Of a stretch of 64,000 nucleotides of DNA, positions 1 to 9,584 are shown piece by piece. The notes beneath the pieces are model-generated. The model saw only the letters and a program-made list of their open reading frames with translations, had not been told where the DNA came from and did not search any database. The first letter of the stretch is position 1, and each line of letters begins with the position of its first letter. Source of the stretch: Phymatolithon calcareum (Eukaryota > Rhodophyta > Florideophyceae > Hapalidiales); assembly GCA_977006965.1 (NCBI GenBank), contig OZ345368.1:1674001-1738000 (forward strand). The letters run 5' to 3'. A program made the translations under genes and the position numbers.

Positions 1-710
1 GTATGCTCGGATTGCAGGGCCAGGGTCGATGGCGTGGACCTGTGGCGGCAGCGCTCTATTCAGTGGCACAAGAAAATATGAAGCATTGGCGCGACTATGT
101 GAATAAGACGCCGTTACATAGGCACGTGTATACGGTGTCGCGGCGATGGCTTATCGATTGGCTTATGTTCATGTGGTGGGAGGTGGAGATACCGTCTGCG
201 TTGGTTCATGATCCGGGGGCACTATTTGATCGATTGGAGCGACTGTTCACGAAAAATCTTGTGCATAATACTATGTCTTTGCCACATGCAATTGGAGAGA
301 TGGCTGTTTCGTCGCCACAAACTCCAGATGTCGAAATTATGTTGACGATGCTACTCGGTGTCGATTGGGAGGATTGGATGAATTCTACATACACGGCGGG
401 GGGTAAGAACGTGGTGGACGCGGTAGGGGAAAGTGGGGAGTGGAAATGTTTTGAGAACCCTGTTGATGGAAGTGTGTCTGTGGATTCAGCATTGTACAAA
501 CAAAAGCAACTTTGTGAGGTATTGGAGGCAGACAGTGAGAGTGAACTGGCGGACCAAATACGGGCTTGTTTCGCCCAGCGCATTGTTGTTACCCTTGTTG
601 GAAGGGTCATGAACGTTTGGACTTTACTTCCGCATCGATTGTTGGACCCCCCAGAAGGAAAGGAGGATATTGAGGAACGACGGCCTAGCCATGACAGCTC
701 AGAGTGTTGA
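1..710 (+). CDS. C-terminal part of an unrecognised protein, tandem paralogue of the next gene (5' end outside window)
   Basis: The open frame runs in from the left edge and stops at 710; 235 residues are visible from the first Met. It aligns along its whole length with the C-terminal half of the protein at 1624-3270: both share a GRWRGPVA block, an HVYTV-RRWL block, an LVHNT-SLPHA(I/V)GE block, an EWKC block and a final RLLD. No known domain is recognised. The Met at position 3 lies inside the conserved block, so the true start must be upstream of the window. The acidic tail after RLLD is not conserved between the two copies. The tandem, same-strand arrangement indicates local duplication followed by substantial divergence. 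Confidence 0.75.
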   Translation, partial: MLGLQGQGRWRGPVAAALYSVAQENMKHWRDYVNKTPLHRHVYTVSRRWLIDWLMFMWWEVEIPSALVHDPGALFDRLERLFTKNLVHNTMSLPHAIGEMAVSSPQTPDVEIMLTMLLGVDWEDWMNSTYTAGGKNVVDAVGESGEWKCFENPVDGSVSVDSALYKQKQLCEVLEADSESELADQIRACFAQRIVVTLVGRVMNVWTLLPHRLLDPPEGKEDIEERRPSHDSSEC

Positions 711-1623
711 ATTCGACTGCATTTGAATATAGATAAACTGTCCCAGTTATGGACGGTGCTCCGTGGGACATTGTTGTTTCGGTACTGCCAAGACCCTCCC
801 AACGAATCCGTTGAGCTGTATCAATTTGGCACGTTGCCGAGATTCTGTTGGACCAAAAAAGTTTCAAATAAAAATCTGTTCCGGATTTCTTCTTCTTTAG
901 AGCTATTGTTGATCCGACCTGACGGCAACAACTTGTCGTTGTGAATTGTCGTCACGGTGCAGTTGGGCATTCCTGAAAATGCTCATACTCCATGTCCGCC
1001 ATCAATCACAAGAGTCTACTCATCCAGTCCCGTTCTCCGAAAACCGAAAAGTGCTCGCCTCCCGGATGGAACGCGCGGCAACAAAATTACGGGCTAATTC
1101 AATTTACAAATGGACGCATTGGCTGCGCCCTAGCCCTCAATTATGGTCATGCCAGATATCTGTTGCCCCATCTCCAGCCCGTGATTTAGACTAGACACTG
1201 GTCGCTGCGTCGGCCATCCGGACGCCCTGAGAAGCGGACAGCCTGAGACGTTCCCTCGAAGGTTAGTATGGCGATCAAGGTCTACTACTGTAAGTCATTT
1301 CCACGTCGGCTCCACGATGCAGTAGGAATGGTGCTTGCTGATTGGCCGATCTTATCGCCGTATCGGTTTTGATATTATTTCTGCCAGCTGGAGATCGGCA
1401 ATGTTTCTTCCTGCCAAGTTCCCCATCTTAGTGCAAATGGCGCGGTCATAGCAGCCTGCATTAAGGCTTATCCTCCGTGTCGCATTCCGTTTAGTGCCAA
1501 TCAGCATCTACAACTTTGGATCTGGACGCACAGCATCTGAGATCGATTACTCCTGAGGAGGACTGACGGGAAAGCCGCTGATCTTGTGGCAATACAGTGT
1601 CACAATTCTTCCGTCGGACGTCG
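711..1623. other. Intergenic spacer between the two tandem paralogues
   Basis: No supported gene. Several short overlapping frames occur in all phases without family resemblance. A non-ATG extension of the downstream gene (GTG at 1597) is open but not needed. Confidence 0.5.
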
Positions 1624-3270
1624 ATGGACAATGTCGTGTCGCTTGGGTTGACGTATCGCCATTTGGCAGGTGCTCTTCTGCAGTCCCTCGCGGTCGCTGT
1701 GATAAGCCACGGCGATGTCAATACGAGTTACACTACCCGCGCAGTCGGCTCGCTCATGGTTGCCTTGTTATTCACTCTCGGAACGATAATCTGTGCTGCT
1801 GCACCATTCCGACTATTCGCTCTCCTCGTCCCTCTTGTGCGTGCGGACCTCGTGTTCCTCCTCTTGACTCGTCTCATTCGGTCTTTTATTTGGGCAGGTC
1901 GTCTATCGCCGCGCAGTATCCTATATATCAGTGAAGTCTTTCCGCTGCAGGCGGCGGCGATGATTTGGAACGACTGCCGTCCTATTACGCCTCACAATGC
2001 TGTTGAAGATGAACGATCAGTCTTTGTGGATTGGCTCTTCGTTCAGCGCGATATTTGGCGGCCGACGCAATTTGACGGTGTCACCTCACGCTCTGTGAAA
2101 TTACCAGTTTTCGTTGTACTTCAAGCACTCAGTTTGACTATATCCGGAATTGAAGTTGCCATATTCCGTGTTTGGAAAGCGTTGTTCAATCGGGGAGCGA
2201 GTAACAGAGTCCCTGTCGAAATTCAAGGTTCCTATCCCGAAGTCCTTGGACATTCCATGCTCATTTCCGACAAGCGTCTTACTTGGGTTCAGCGCTTTAC
2301 AATGCAATGGAACGATATCGATGAAAGTAGAGAAGCTCGCCGCGTTGCCTTTCGCGCCCTCCATTCGGCGAGCTTACTCACGCATGGCGGTCATGCCCGT
2401 TTACATGAAGCTGGGCCTTCTGGGTACGCCATGAGCGAGTACTATGCTGCCGTTGTCGGAAATGATGCTGTGAAAGTGCTGCTGTCTAGATACGATCAGC
2501 TGGAAGTCTTACCAAAGCTTCCAAATGGAAACAAGACAACGCGAGGGCAGCCTATTCCGCGACAAGTAGTTTGGGCCCGTCTCGTCGCTGGCAGCTTTAT
2601 TGGTCTGCGCGGGGAAGGGCGATGGCGTGGTCCTGTCGCGATCTCATTGTTCCAGGTTGCACAGGAAAACGTTGAGCGCTTCGGTGCCGGCATGAGTCGA
2701 ACCGCGATACAGAGACATGTGTACACAGTAATGCGACGATGGCTTGTGAATTGGATGACGTACATCTGGTGGGAGATTGACATGCCAGCCGACATTGTGA
2801 ACGACCCTGATGAGTTTTTTTCGCGGCTGGATAATCTGCTCACGAATAGTCTGGTGCACAATACAACGTCATTGCCGCACGCCGTCGGGGAGCTTGCGGT
2901 CTCCATACAGCGTCAGAATGATGTCAATGCTATGCTTGCCATGGTGCTTGGAGAAGATTGGGAACTGTGGATGCAGCAATCGGTGGTTGAGAGTGGGGAA
3001 ACTCTGTTGAATGCGATGACAGAGGCAGGTGAGTGGAAATGCATGGGGCAAGCACTAGAAGTTGGTGTTTCCGTAGACTCCCGTCTTTACGGGCAGATGC
3101 CTCTCGGGGACGCCATGGTGGCATCAGCGGAAGATTCTCTCGCGCGGCAGGCAAGGGCGAAGCTGGCAAGTCGCGTTATTGCCACTTTGTCCAACAGGTT
3201 GCGGAACGCATGGCAGCAGCAGCCGAACCGTCTCCTTGATAATCCGAATGTGCAAGCAAACGAAGAGTAG
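1624..3270 (+). CDS. Unrecognised membrane-anchored protein, 548 aa (paralogue of the left-edge gene)
   Basis: An uninterrupted frame from the first ATG at 1624. The N-terminal ~100 residues contain two or more hydrophobic stretches (about residues 13-29 and 42-85, the latter long enough for two spans), and another hydrophobic helix lies near residues 155-175. The remainder is soluble and rich in Trp and Arg; its C-terminal 230 residues are shared with the partial gene at the left edge. I recognise no catalytic motif. The visible pattern is a membrane-anchored protein with a conserved helical cytosolic or lumenal domain. A frame extension to GTG 1597 adds nine residues and is considered spurious. 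Function unknown; a lineage-specific family is likely. Confidence 0.7.
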   Translation: MDNVVSLGLTYRHLAGALLQSLAVAVISHGDVNTSYTTRAVGSLMVALLFTLGTIICAAAPFRLFALLVPLVRADLVFLLLTRLIRSFIWAGRLSPRSILYISEVFPLQAAAMIWNDCRPITPHNAVEDERSVFVDWLFVQRDIWRPTQFDGVTSRSVKLPVFVVLQALSLTISGIEVAIFRVWKALFNRGASNRVPVEIQGSYPEVLGHSMLISDKRLTWVQRFTMQWNDIDESREARRVAFRALHSASLLTHGGHARLHEAGPSGYAMSEYYAAVVGNDAVKVLLSRYDQLEVLPKLPNGNKTTRGQPIPRQVVWARLVAGSFIGLRGEGRWRGPVAISLFQVAQENVERFGAGMSRTAIQRHVYTVMRRWLVNWMTYIWWEIDMPADIVNDPDEFFSRLDNLLTNSLVHNTTSLPHAVGELAVSIQRQNDVNAMLAMVLGEDWELWMQQSVVESGETLLNAMTEAGEWKCMGQALEVGVSVDSRLYGQMPLGDAMVASAEDSLARQARAKLASRVIATLSNRLRNAWQQQPNRLLDNPNVQANEE

Positions 3271-3805
3271 CGTTAATATGGAGGAAAGTTGTGGACGAAG
3301 ACCTGAATGAGTTTTTTCTTTTTGTGAAAGCATAACTCACGCATTTCCTTTGTTGTACAGTACGAGAGATCGGCCTCGCGGGGGTTTCCTTGACCGTAGC
3401 AGGAGTCCTTTTGCCGCCCGCGCCCGGGCACTAGAATTAACAGCGGATGTTTCCCATGTTAACCAAACGACATGCATTGGTTGCAATAGCCTGTAGGAGC
3501 TGAAAGTTACCTCAATGGGAGTCTTGGAAGAAGAGCAAGCCAAAATGATATTATGAAGCCTTTGTGCGGCCCCGTTGAACAGTCAAAACGCAATAAGAAG
3601 TATAACTTTCATTCGTCTGGCTGCCACCATTTTACCTGCCTTCCCTCTCTGTGAACAACTCCAAGCGGCAATCGTTGGCAACTTGATTTCAATTCTCATT
3701 CGTTTCCACTTCCATACCCTGTTGGTATCTACGTCATATTGTAGTTCTCGAGGAGATCTCGTTTCCTTTTCTTTTTCCTGTTTTCAACAATATATTTTAC
3801 AGAGC

Positions 3806-3839
3806 TGATTCATTGGATTCAGCTGAATCCAATGAATCA
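3806..3839. repeat. Perfect 34-bp palindrome
   Basis: The left half is TGATTCATTGGATTCAG followed directly by its exact reverse complement, with no loop. The flanking bases (C before, A after) do not pair, so the palindrome is exactly bounded. It is one of several such sequences in non-coding parts of this window. Confidence 0.95.
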
Positions 3840-4040
3840 ACTACTGTAGTTGCACGGGATTGAGCGAGCGGGCTGCCCTTCAGCAGACCTTGCTGTGATG
3901 GCCCAATCAGAGACCTCATCAGGTATATTTCATAATCCACGTGTTCACGGTGTACTCCTGCCCACGGATCTTCCCAACCACGACAAACGCCTGCACCTGT
4001 AGGTGTCTAAGATTCAGCGCCCGGATCAGGACGACCACTC

Positions 4041-4071
4041 TCCTTTCTCCCTCTCCCTCTCCCTCTCCCTC
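4041..4071 (+). promoter_or_regulatory. CCCTCT-type pyrimidine tract directly upstream of a start codon
   Basis: About five repeats of a CTCCCT hexamer lie just before ATG 4075. Such tracts commonly overlap initiator regions or the 5' UTR. The in-frame translation (alternating Ser-Leu) supports placing the real start after it. Confidence 0.4.
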
Positions 4072-4074
4072 GTC

Positions 4075-5082
4075 ATGACGTCTCGCCTTCCAACAGTAGA
4101 AGAGGACGCTCTACTTGATGACGAGGAAGTACTTACTGAGCGCAACACTTCCACCACACCGGTTTCCTCCTCCCTTTCCTCACGCGCTGTAGACACGCTC
4201 GCCGAACTGTTTCCCTCGCATCCACGTTCACTCTTAGAGCGCGCCATCGCCGCCCATCCGCACAGTCTGGACGCCGCCGCATCCATGCTGGCAACTTCGA
4301 GCAGTGCAAGCAGCACCCGTCGCACGAAGCCCGACGAAGCCACCGACCTCCAGCTTGCGCGCAGACTACAAGCAGCGGAGAATGCGCCCCGTGTCGACTT
4401 GGGTCCTCTGCGAACACCGTCACCGCGCAATCTAGAACGCATCGTCGATGTACTGCGCAACATCGTGGTACCAGCCCTGCATGCTCATTTTCGCGAGCTT
4501 GCCTTCGACGATTTTTCCGAACAGTCTGGAGCCGTGAAGTACGCCATGCGAGATGTACGCGTTGTCGCTCTTTCACTCCCGACCGAAAATATTATCGTCC
4601 GCACAATGGGCCGTCAAGTGCGTGTGCAGGTCGTCAATATGTTTCTTCAAATTGCAGTTGGTCACTGGCGCTACGAGTCGAACGGCTTTTTAGCCTGGCG
4701 TGATTCTGGCAAATTGGAGGCCTCCGTGAATGGGCTTAGTGCCATCGCCAATCTTACACCGCGCGAGAACTCCCGCGGCGCTGTCAATGTCAAAGTACAT
4801 GAGTGCGAAGTCGGTGTGGACGGCGCTGTTAGGGTGCAGACGGAGGGTACCGCTGCCGATTGGGCTTACAATACTATGGCCGTTGTTTTTAAACCCCTCA
4901 TTGTGTCGTATATCAAGGAGGCGGTTGGCGATTTGGTGCGTGTCAGCTTGGCAAGTCAACTTCGCGACTGGACATATGCACTCGAACCGAATCAGCCCCC
5001 ACGTTTGGAAGGTCCAGCTATTGGGCCTGATTCAACACAACGGACGTCAGCTTCGGATGGCACTACGACCGTGGCGTGGTGA
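4075..5082 (+). CDS. Protein with a CUE-like helical N-terminus and a lipid-binding-like (TULIP/BPI-type) C-terminal domain, 335 aa
   Basis: ATG 4075 is chosen because the open frame upstream starts at a GTG and only encodes Ser-Leu repeats. After an acidic N-terminus, residues about 40-75 (LFPSHPRSLLERAI...LDAAASML) resemble a CUE/UBA-type ubiquitin-binding helical bundle, followed by an LQLARRLQ helix. Residues about 120-315 form a beta-rich region with amphipathic strands and a GKLEASVNGLSA segment, reminiscent of BPI/SMP-like tubular lipid-binding folds in extended synaptotagmin or HAM1-like proteins. Both domain calls are pattern-based and tentative. If right, the protein could link ubiquitin recognition with lipid transport or membranes. 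No signal peptide or membrane span is seen. Confidence 0.6.
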   Translation: MTSRLPTVEEDALLDDEEVLTERNTSTTPVSSSLSSRAVDTLAELFPSHPRSLLERAIAAHPHSLDAAASMLATSSSASSTRRTKPDEATDLQLARRLQAAENAPRVDLGPLRTPSPRNLERIVDVLRNIVVPALHAHFRELAFDDFSEQSGAVKYAMRDVRVVALSLPTENIIVRTMGRQVRVQVVNMFLQIAVGHWRYESNGFLAWRDSGKLEASVNGLSAIANLTPRENSRGAVNVKVHECEVGVDGAVRVQTEGTAADWAYNTMAVVFKPLIVSYIKEAVGDLVRVSLASQLRDWTYALEPNQPPRLEGPAIGPDSTQRTSASDGTTTVAW

Positions 5083-5720
5083 AAGATGTATATTTTCGAG
5101 CCTATTCACTGTATTGTATCCCCCGCCGACGTTGTGATTCACCAAGCTGTGAATTTCTTTACCGTAAACTTTTTTCAGTCATCTCTGTTATCTGCTTAGT
5201 ATATCATCAGTTCTGTTCTTGGCAATACGAACGTGGGCGAGATCGACAACGGCAGCAGCACACGCTTAAGGCCCCGAGGAGAGGACGGCCGATTTCTTTT
5301 CCGAGAATCGAAGCAACCTTCATGATTGCGTAGAGATGAACCTGGTGATGACTTCCATTCATAACAATCAACCAAAAGCCATGCTATAAAAACGAAGTCG
5401 CAGACTCCTAGAGTTCTTATTACTTTAAGGACGGGTAGTAGAGAAACGAGATGACCGCCAATGAAAGCAGAGACGCACAGCATTGAAGCTACTCACTGGA
5501 ATTCATGATCATGAACTCCACAGCTGTGGAGCGTCAGTTGGGGAGCTGAGAAGGTCCCAAGGTGGCCAATGCCAGCGGCTTTCTTTTGCGTTACGAAAAG
5601 ACCTGCAGGAATAGCATAAAAACGAACAACATTTTTGTAAAAAGTCATTCATTTCCCTGGTATTACTTGATTTGCTTGAAAACTTAGTGAGTGTGCATGT
5701 GCAGTTTCACCCAGGCTTGC
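5083..5720. other. Convergent intergenic region between two 3' ends
   Basis: It separates the 3' end of the plus-strand gene at 4075-5082 from the 3' end of the minus-strand methyltransferase. No gene is seen. It holds two abutting palindromes at 5502-5531. Confidence 0.5.
5502..5531. repeat. Two directly abutting perfect palindromes (14 bp + 16 bp)
   Basis: TTCATGATCATGAA at 5502-5515 is followed without a gap by CTCCACAGCTGTGGAG at 5516-5531; both are exact, loop-free palindromes. Confidence 0.9.
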
Positions 5721-6524
5721 TTATTCGCCAGCGCCTGTGGCGTCGGCCGGTTTATCACAAACGTATAGATCAGGTCCCACTCCAAACGGTGGCAAACGGG
5801 AATGACGCACATTCTCACAACCCGCTCTGCGCAGCATATTGGAAAACTCTTCAACATCTGGAAACGAACGCATGCTCGAACTGAGATACCGATACGCAAA
5901 AGGATGACCGGAAAGCAGCGACGCAGCCCCAGGCATAACGGACGAGACAAACAGGTTTTTCGCACGCGCTATGAGTCTCCGCGAGCGAGTGAAAGACACC
6001 TCAAGCACGACAAGACGACCACCGGGTCGTACGACGCGCGCCATTTCCGCAAGCCCTTGCACACGGTCCGCGAAGTTTCGCACGCCGAAAGAGGCAATGA
6101 CAGCGTCAAACTTGCCGTCGTCGAAAGGAAGCGCCTCGGCACTACCGCTCACAAATCGTGCTTGCTCGTCAGATACCTTCTGCCGTGCCAATCGAAGCAT
6201 CTCCGTTGACGGGTCGACCCCGATGACAGCGCGTGGCGGTGTGGGATGTGCTAGTAAGGCTAGCACCACATCTCCCGTTCCTGTGCTCACGTCGAGAACT
6301 GAGTCCGCTGGAAGGGCTGCGGCGGCAGCGGTGGCGCGCCAACCCTGGTCGTAGCCGAGGGAAATCACTCGGTTCAGCACGTCATAGCGCGAGGCGATAT
6401 CGTCGAAAAAAGCACCCGAGCCGTGGGCGATGTCTGTATTTGTGCGCGACAGGAAGTTGCGCTGGACGTAGGCAAAGAATACGGATAACAAGGCCACTGT
6501 TACTGCGACCCAGGCAAGCCGCAT
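5721..6524 (-). CDS. UbiE/COQ5/MenG-type quinone C-methyltransferase, 267 aa
   Basis: An S-adenosylmethionine-dependent class I methyltransferase of the UbiE family, which methylates the ring of ubiquinone, menaquinone, phylloquinone or plastoquinone precursors. Visible motifs: RYDVLNRVISLG (about 46-57), SAM motif I VLDVSTGTGD (76-85), the acidic VD after strand 2 (103-104), the LPFDDGKFDAV block (132-142), FGVRNFAD (146-153) and PGGRLVVLE (167-175). A Ser replaces the usual Cys/Ala in motif I. The N-terminus has a hydrophobic stretch (residues 3-20) that could be a membrane anchor or part of an organellar presequence. Whether it acts in mitochondria (COQ5) or plastids (MenG) cannot be decided here. 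Single exon; ATG at 6524. Confidence 0.9.
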   Translation of the reverse strand: MRLAWVAVTVALLSVFFAYVQRNFLSRTNTDIAHGSGAFFDDIASRYDVLNRVISLGYDQGWRATAAAAALPADSVLDVSTGTGDVVLALLAHPTPPRAVIGVDPSTEMLRLARQKVSDEQARFVSGSAEALPFDDGKFDAVIASFGVRNFADRVQGLAEMARVVRPGGRLVVLEVSFTRSRRLIARAKNLFVSSVMPGAASLLSGHPFAYRYLSSSMRSFPDVEEFSNMLRRAGCENVRHSRLPPFGVGPDLYVCDKPADATGAGE

Positions 6525-6757
6525 GGTCGTGGATTACACCGCCAACAAGTTGATATCGCTCTCGAGAAGACGGGAGGTCTGAGCGCACGGCTTTGATCTG
6601 GCAGAGGTAAATACAAATACAGCCTACTAATTATATTCGTAAATTTTATGATGTAATTAGTATTCAAAATAAAATATGTTATTCTTATGATTCGGAACGA
6701 GACGCCGGCCAACTGCGAGGTAGAAACCCAGGGGAACAAGGCAAAAGTTGATCGTTA

Positions 6758-6787
6758 AAACCAGTTATAACTGGTTTCTATAGAAAC
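6758..6787. repeat. Overlapping 20-bp and 14-bp palindromes just upstream of RPL23A copy 1
   Basis: AAACCAGTTA plus its reverse complement fills 6758-6777, and GTTTCTA plus its reverse complement fills 6774-6787, overlapping by four bases. They end 26 bp before the RPL23A start codon, so they may lie in its core promoter or 5' UTR. Confidence 0.9.
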
Positions 6788-6813
6788 ATTTATAGTGCCT
6801 TCTTTCGCCCATC

Positions 6814-7419
6814 ATGTCCCCCAAGAGCGGTAAGTTTAAGCCTCTTTACGCGCACTTAAGGCGATTCGCTATTCCAAGTTTCAAAGCCCTAACAGACTCC
6901 ATACCTGATATATGCCTGCTCTTCACGTGGTCGTTTCATCGAACCACTTCTTTGAAATACTGTTGCGCATTATTCACTTCGTATTTTACTGCAGATGTAA
7001 CCTCCAAGGCCTCGAAAGCTGCGCGTGCAGCGAAAGCCGGCGTGCAAATCGTGAAGAGAAAGAAGATTAGAACGTCGGTGCATTTCGAGAGGCCCGATAC
7101 TCTCAAACTTGGTCGTGAACCCAAATACCCACGAAAGTCGCTCGCAAGCAAGCCGAAACTAGATGACTATCAGGTCATCAAGTACCCGCTGACCACTGAG
7201 AGCGCGATGAAGAAGATTGAGGATGACAACACCATCGTATTCATTGTGGATGTGCGGGCGAACAAGCCGAAGATTAGGGATGCGGTCTCTAAGATTTACG
7301 ACATCCAGGCGGCGAAGGTGAACACTCTTGTGCGTCCTGACGGACAGAAGAAGGCATATGTGCGTCTGACGGCTGACAATGATGCCCTTGACGTTGCTTC
7401 CCGCATCGGAATTATCTAA
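6814..7419 (+). CDS. RPL23A: 60S ribosomal protein uL23 (RPL23A), copy 1, two exons, 146 aa
   Basis: Exons 6814-6829 and 6995-7419. The 165-bp intron (GTAAGT at 6830, TGCAG ending 6994) is a multiple of three without a stop, so the unspliced frame also stays open. The splice is supported by the same phase-1 position in copy 2 and by loss of an unrelated 55-residue stretch. The spliced protein starts [21 protein letters not shown] and carries the eukaryotic uL23 core: [67 protein letters not shown] and the terminal ASRIGII. It binds domain III of large-subunit rRNA near the peptide exit tunnel. It differs from copy 2 at only about six residues after the N-terminus. Confidence 0.95.
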   Translation: MSPKSGKFKPLYAHLRRFAIPSFKALTDSIPDICLLFTWSFHRTTSLKYCCALFTSYFTADVTSKASKAARAAKAGVQIVKRKKIRTSVHFERPDTLKLGREPKYPRKSLASKPKLDDYQVIKYPLTTESAMKKIEDDNTIVFIVDVRANKPKIRDAVSKIYDIQAAKVNTLVRPDGQKKAYVRLTADNDALDVASRIGII

Positions 7420-7501
7420 TTCGTACACTGCTGTCAAACGTAGAGTAGCGGTACTTGTAGGCATTGGAAAATTGCTGCTCTTATTTTACTTGTGACTTAA
7501 T

Positions 7502-7783
7502 GTGCCGCATGTGGGGATATGTGTTGGTTTATTTTTAAAAGCTCCCAAGACCTCTCTTCAAGAGTAACAGGGCCGCTTTTGCACGATTTTCTAAGCTAAC
7601 GTAGTTTGACTATTCAGTATATCCTTGATTCGTATTTCTCTCCCAACAAGTGCTCTAGTGAGTCGCTTACATTCATATTCAATTTCAGGACTACTCTTGG
7701 ATGAAGATAGAATGCGTTGGAGCGCGACCAGCTCAATCACGGCCGTGACACCAAAGTATGCACCTAGTAGTGCCGCATGTGGG
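7502..7783 (-). mobile_element. 5'-truncated LINE tail insertion flanked by 14-bp target-site duplications
   Basis: The inserted segment (about 7516-7769) is homologous to the C-terminal coding end and 3' UTR of the LINE copies at 42.8-43.2 kb (plus) and 43.3-43.7 kb (minus). On the minus strand it reads the region equivalent to GVTAVIELVALQRILSSS, followed by the AGCTTTTAAAAATAAAC-type 3' end. Identical 14-mers GTGCCGCATGTGGG lie at 7502-7515 and 7770-7783, as expected of target-primed reverse transcription. The coding frame is broken. Confidence 0.85.
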
Positions 7784-9503
7784 TAGCCCTGTCAAGTCAT
7801 AGTCCATTCTATTCCGCTTGTCGTTGAACCATGTTGTGGATATATCCAAATGTTTACAAGGCAGAGCTACTGGTTAACACTTCATCCTGATCTCCCGTTC
7901 CAATGAAGGTCCCATGAGACAAAAAAGAATGCAGAGTTGAAGACTGCGCACTGATACCGAAAGCCGAAGAGACAAGACTGAAGGACTATCGAATTCTGAA
8001 GATGTTGTACATTTTGAATTTTCTTCTGTCTGAACTGAATTCCAGCGCGCGATATAGACCAAAATTATAAGTCGGTCGAAGTTTCCCAGCCTTCGTACTT
8101 CGAGGGTACTTCTCCGCTGTTGGAAGTTGATAGTTTTTCCAAAGAAATGGATGAAATCTTGCTTTTTGCCAACCTACAACTGTTTTCCTGTTTCTCCCCA
8201 ATGGATTGGAGCGATATGAAAATTATGTGTAGGCTGGTGCTTGCGCAGTTACTTAGGATAGCCCCTGAGAGAGGGGGTACTAACTAATAACTCAAAGAAA
8301 ACAGTTTTCTTCTGCTTTCAATTTTCTTGAATCCACTCCGTTTCGTGATATTGGATCTCCGCAATCGATTGGATATTCGAATGCCAGGGCTCCAGGTAGT
8401 ACTGCGTTGAGATTAGGATTTATCCAGCATTCGAGAGCAAGTTCAAGTTTGAAAACACTTAGAGATTAACACCATTCCGGTGGAGTGGGGCGTTCAGAAT
8501 ATCAAAGTGTACACCGTGGAGTAGCAACAAAATTATCAAACACACAGTGTTATTCAAGATTTGTTTATGTAACTCTATCTTCCATAGACACCTGGCGTTG
8601 GAGAACACGAGCGCTAAACAGCGCCTTAGAATACCGCAAACCATAAGGAGTTCTTCTGAAAGAGTGTGTTTTCTTTAGACAGATACCAGGGGAGGATTGG
8701 AGTGTATAAAGTGGGGAATCTGGGACATGGTGAGTTTATACTCGCAATTTTGAGATGGTGTAGTAATGACGCGACAACACTCTCAGTCTGCGTCAAACAT
8801 CCCCACCGATACGTTTCAGCCTTGACATTCCCTTGCAATCCTAGAGACATCAGCGCTCGAAAATCCTTCCTTCAATCTTCACGTCTTGCAGCCCCACATG
8901 AATCATTTTCGAACTGGACAACATCGGCGTCCAATCGCGATCCCGAATTGTGCGGCGAAGTTCCTCGAAGTCCGCCATCAGTTCCGCAACCGCATGCTCA
9001 ATGATTTCCAGAAACCCATTGGTCGATTGTCGACGTTGGAGCCATAATCGTCGTGTAAGAGCTGTGCTACAGACGTGCCATTATGTCGTTCGTAAAAACC
9101 CAAGGATTTGGACGTTGGCGCAACTTCGCCGTTGGCGGCATTCAGCCCCCCGGTCTGTCGAGCACATAATCGTCCCCTGATTCCCACGAAACCGCCTGAA
9201 CGCAGCACGATCTCCGTCGGTATTTGGCGTTTCTTGCCAGACTGGTCCGCTAATGTGCATGCAGCTCCGCGTGTCATGACAGGGAATTTCCCAATAGACT
9301 GGAAGACGAAATTCCTGTTTGTTCCGTGAGAGGTGGGAGCTTTTAACTTGGGAAACTCTTACATGATAGAGTTCGAATGCGAAGAAGGTCGTTTGTCTTC
9401 CAAGGAAAACATCTACTGGACAATGCCAAAATAGTGCATGCACCATCCCATCAACACTTTTGCACTAGTACAACTGTACAGTACTGCAGGGAGCTCAAGC
9501 TCA
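7784..9503. other. Gene-poor intergenic stretch
   Basis: Short frames only, on both strands, none with recognisable family features. Nothing supportable is seen. Confidence 0.4.
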
Positions 9504-9537
9504 GTTTTAGGCCAGATGGATCCATCTGACCTAAAAC
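9504..9537. repeat. 34-bp palindrome with one mismatch
   Basis: The left half is GTTTTAGGCCAGATGGA; the right half is its reverse complement except for one transition. Partial matches to the same half-site occur near 24561 (inverted) and at 44523, so the half-site may be the end of a dispersed element. Confidence 0.9.
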
Positions 9538-9584
9538 GCATTGCTGGCGGGTGAAGCAATAGTCCAATTGAACCAATAGTTACT

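Larger units (their letters stand above)
3271..4074. other. Intergenic region with a 34-bp palindrome
   Basis: No gene seen. It contains the palindrome at 3806-3839 (listed separately) and ends in a pyrimidine-rich tract just before the next gene. Confidence 0.5.

Noticed and set aside
6830-6994. Reading the RPL23A copy 1 intron as a 55-residue coding insert
   Set aside because: The segment has GTAAGT and TGCAG borders at the position of the copy 2 intron, and uL23 has no such insert. It stays open only because its length is a multiple of three.
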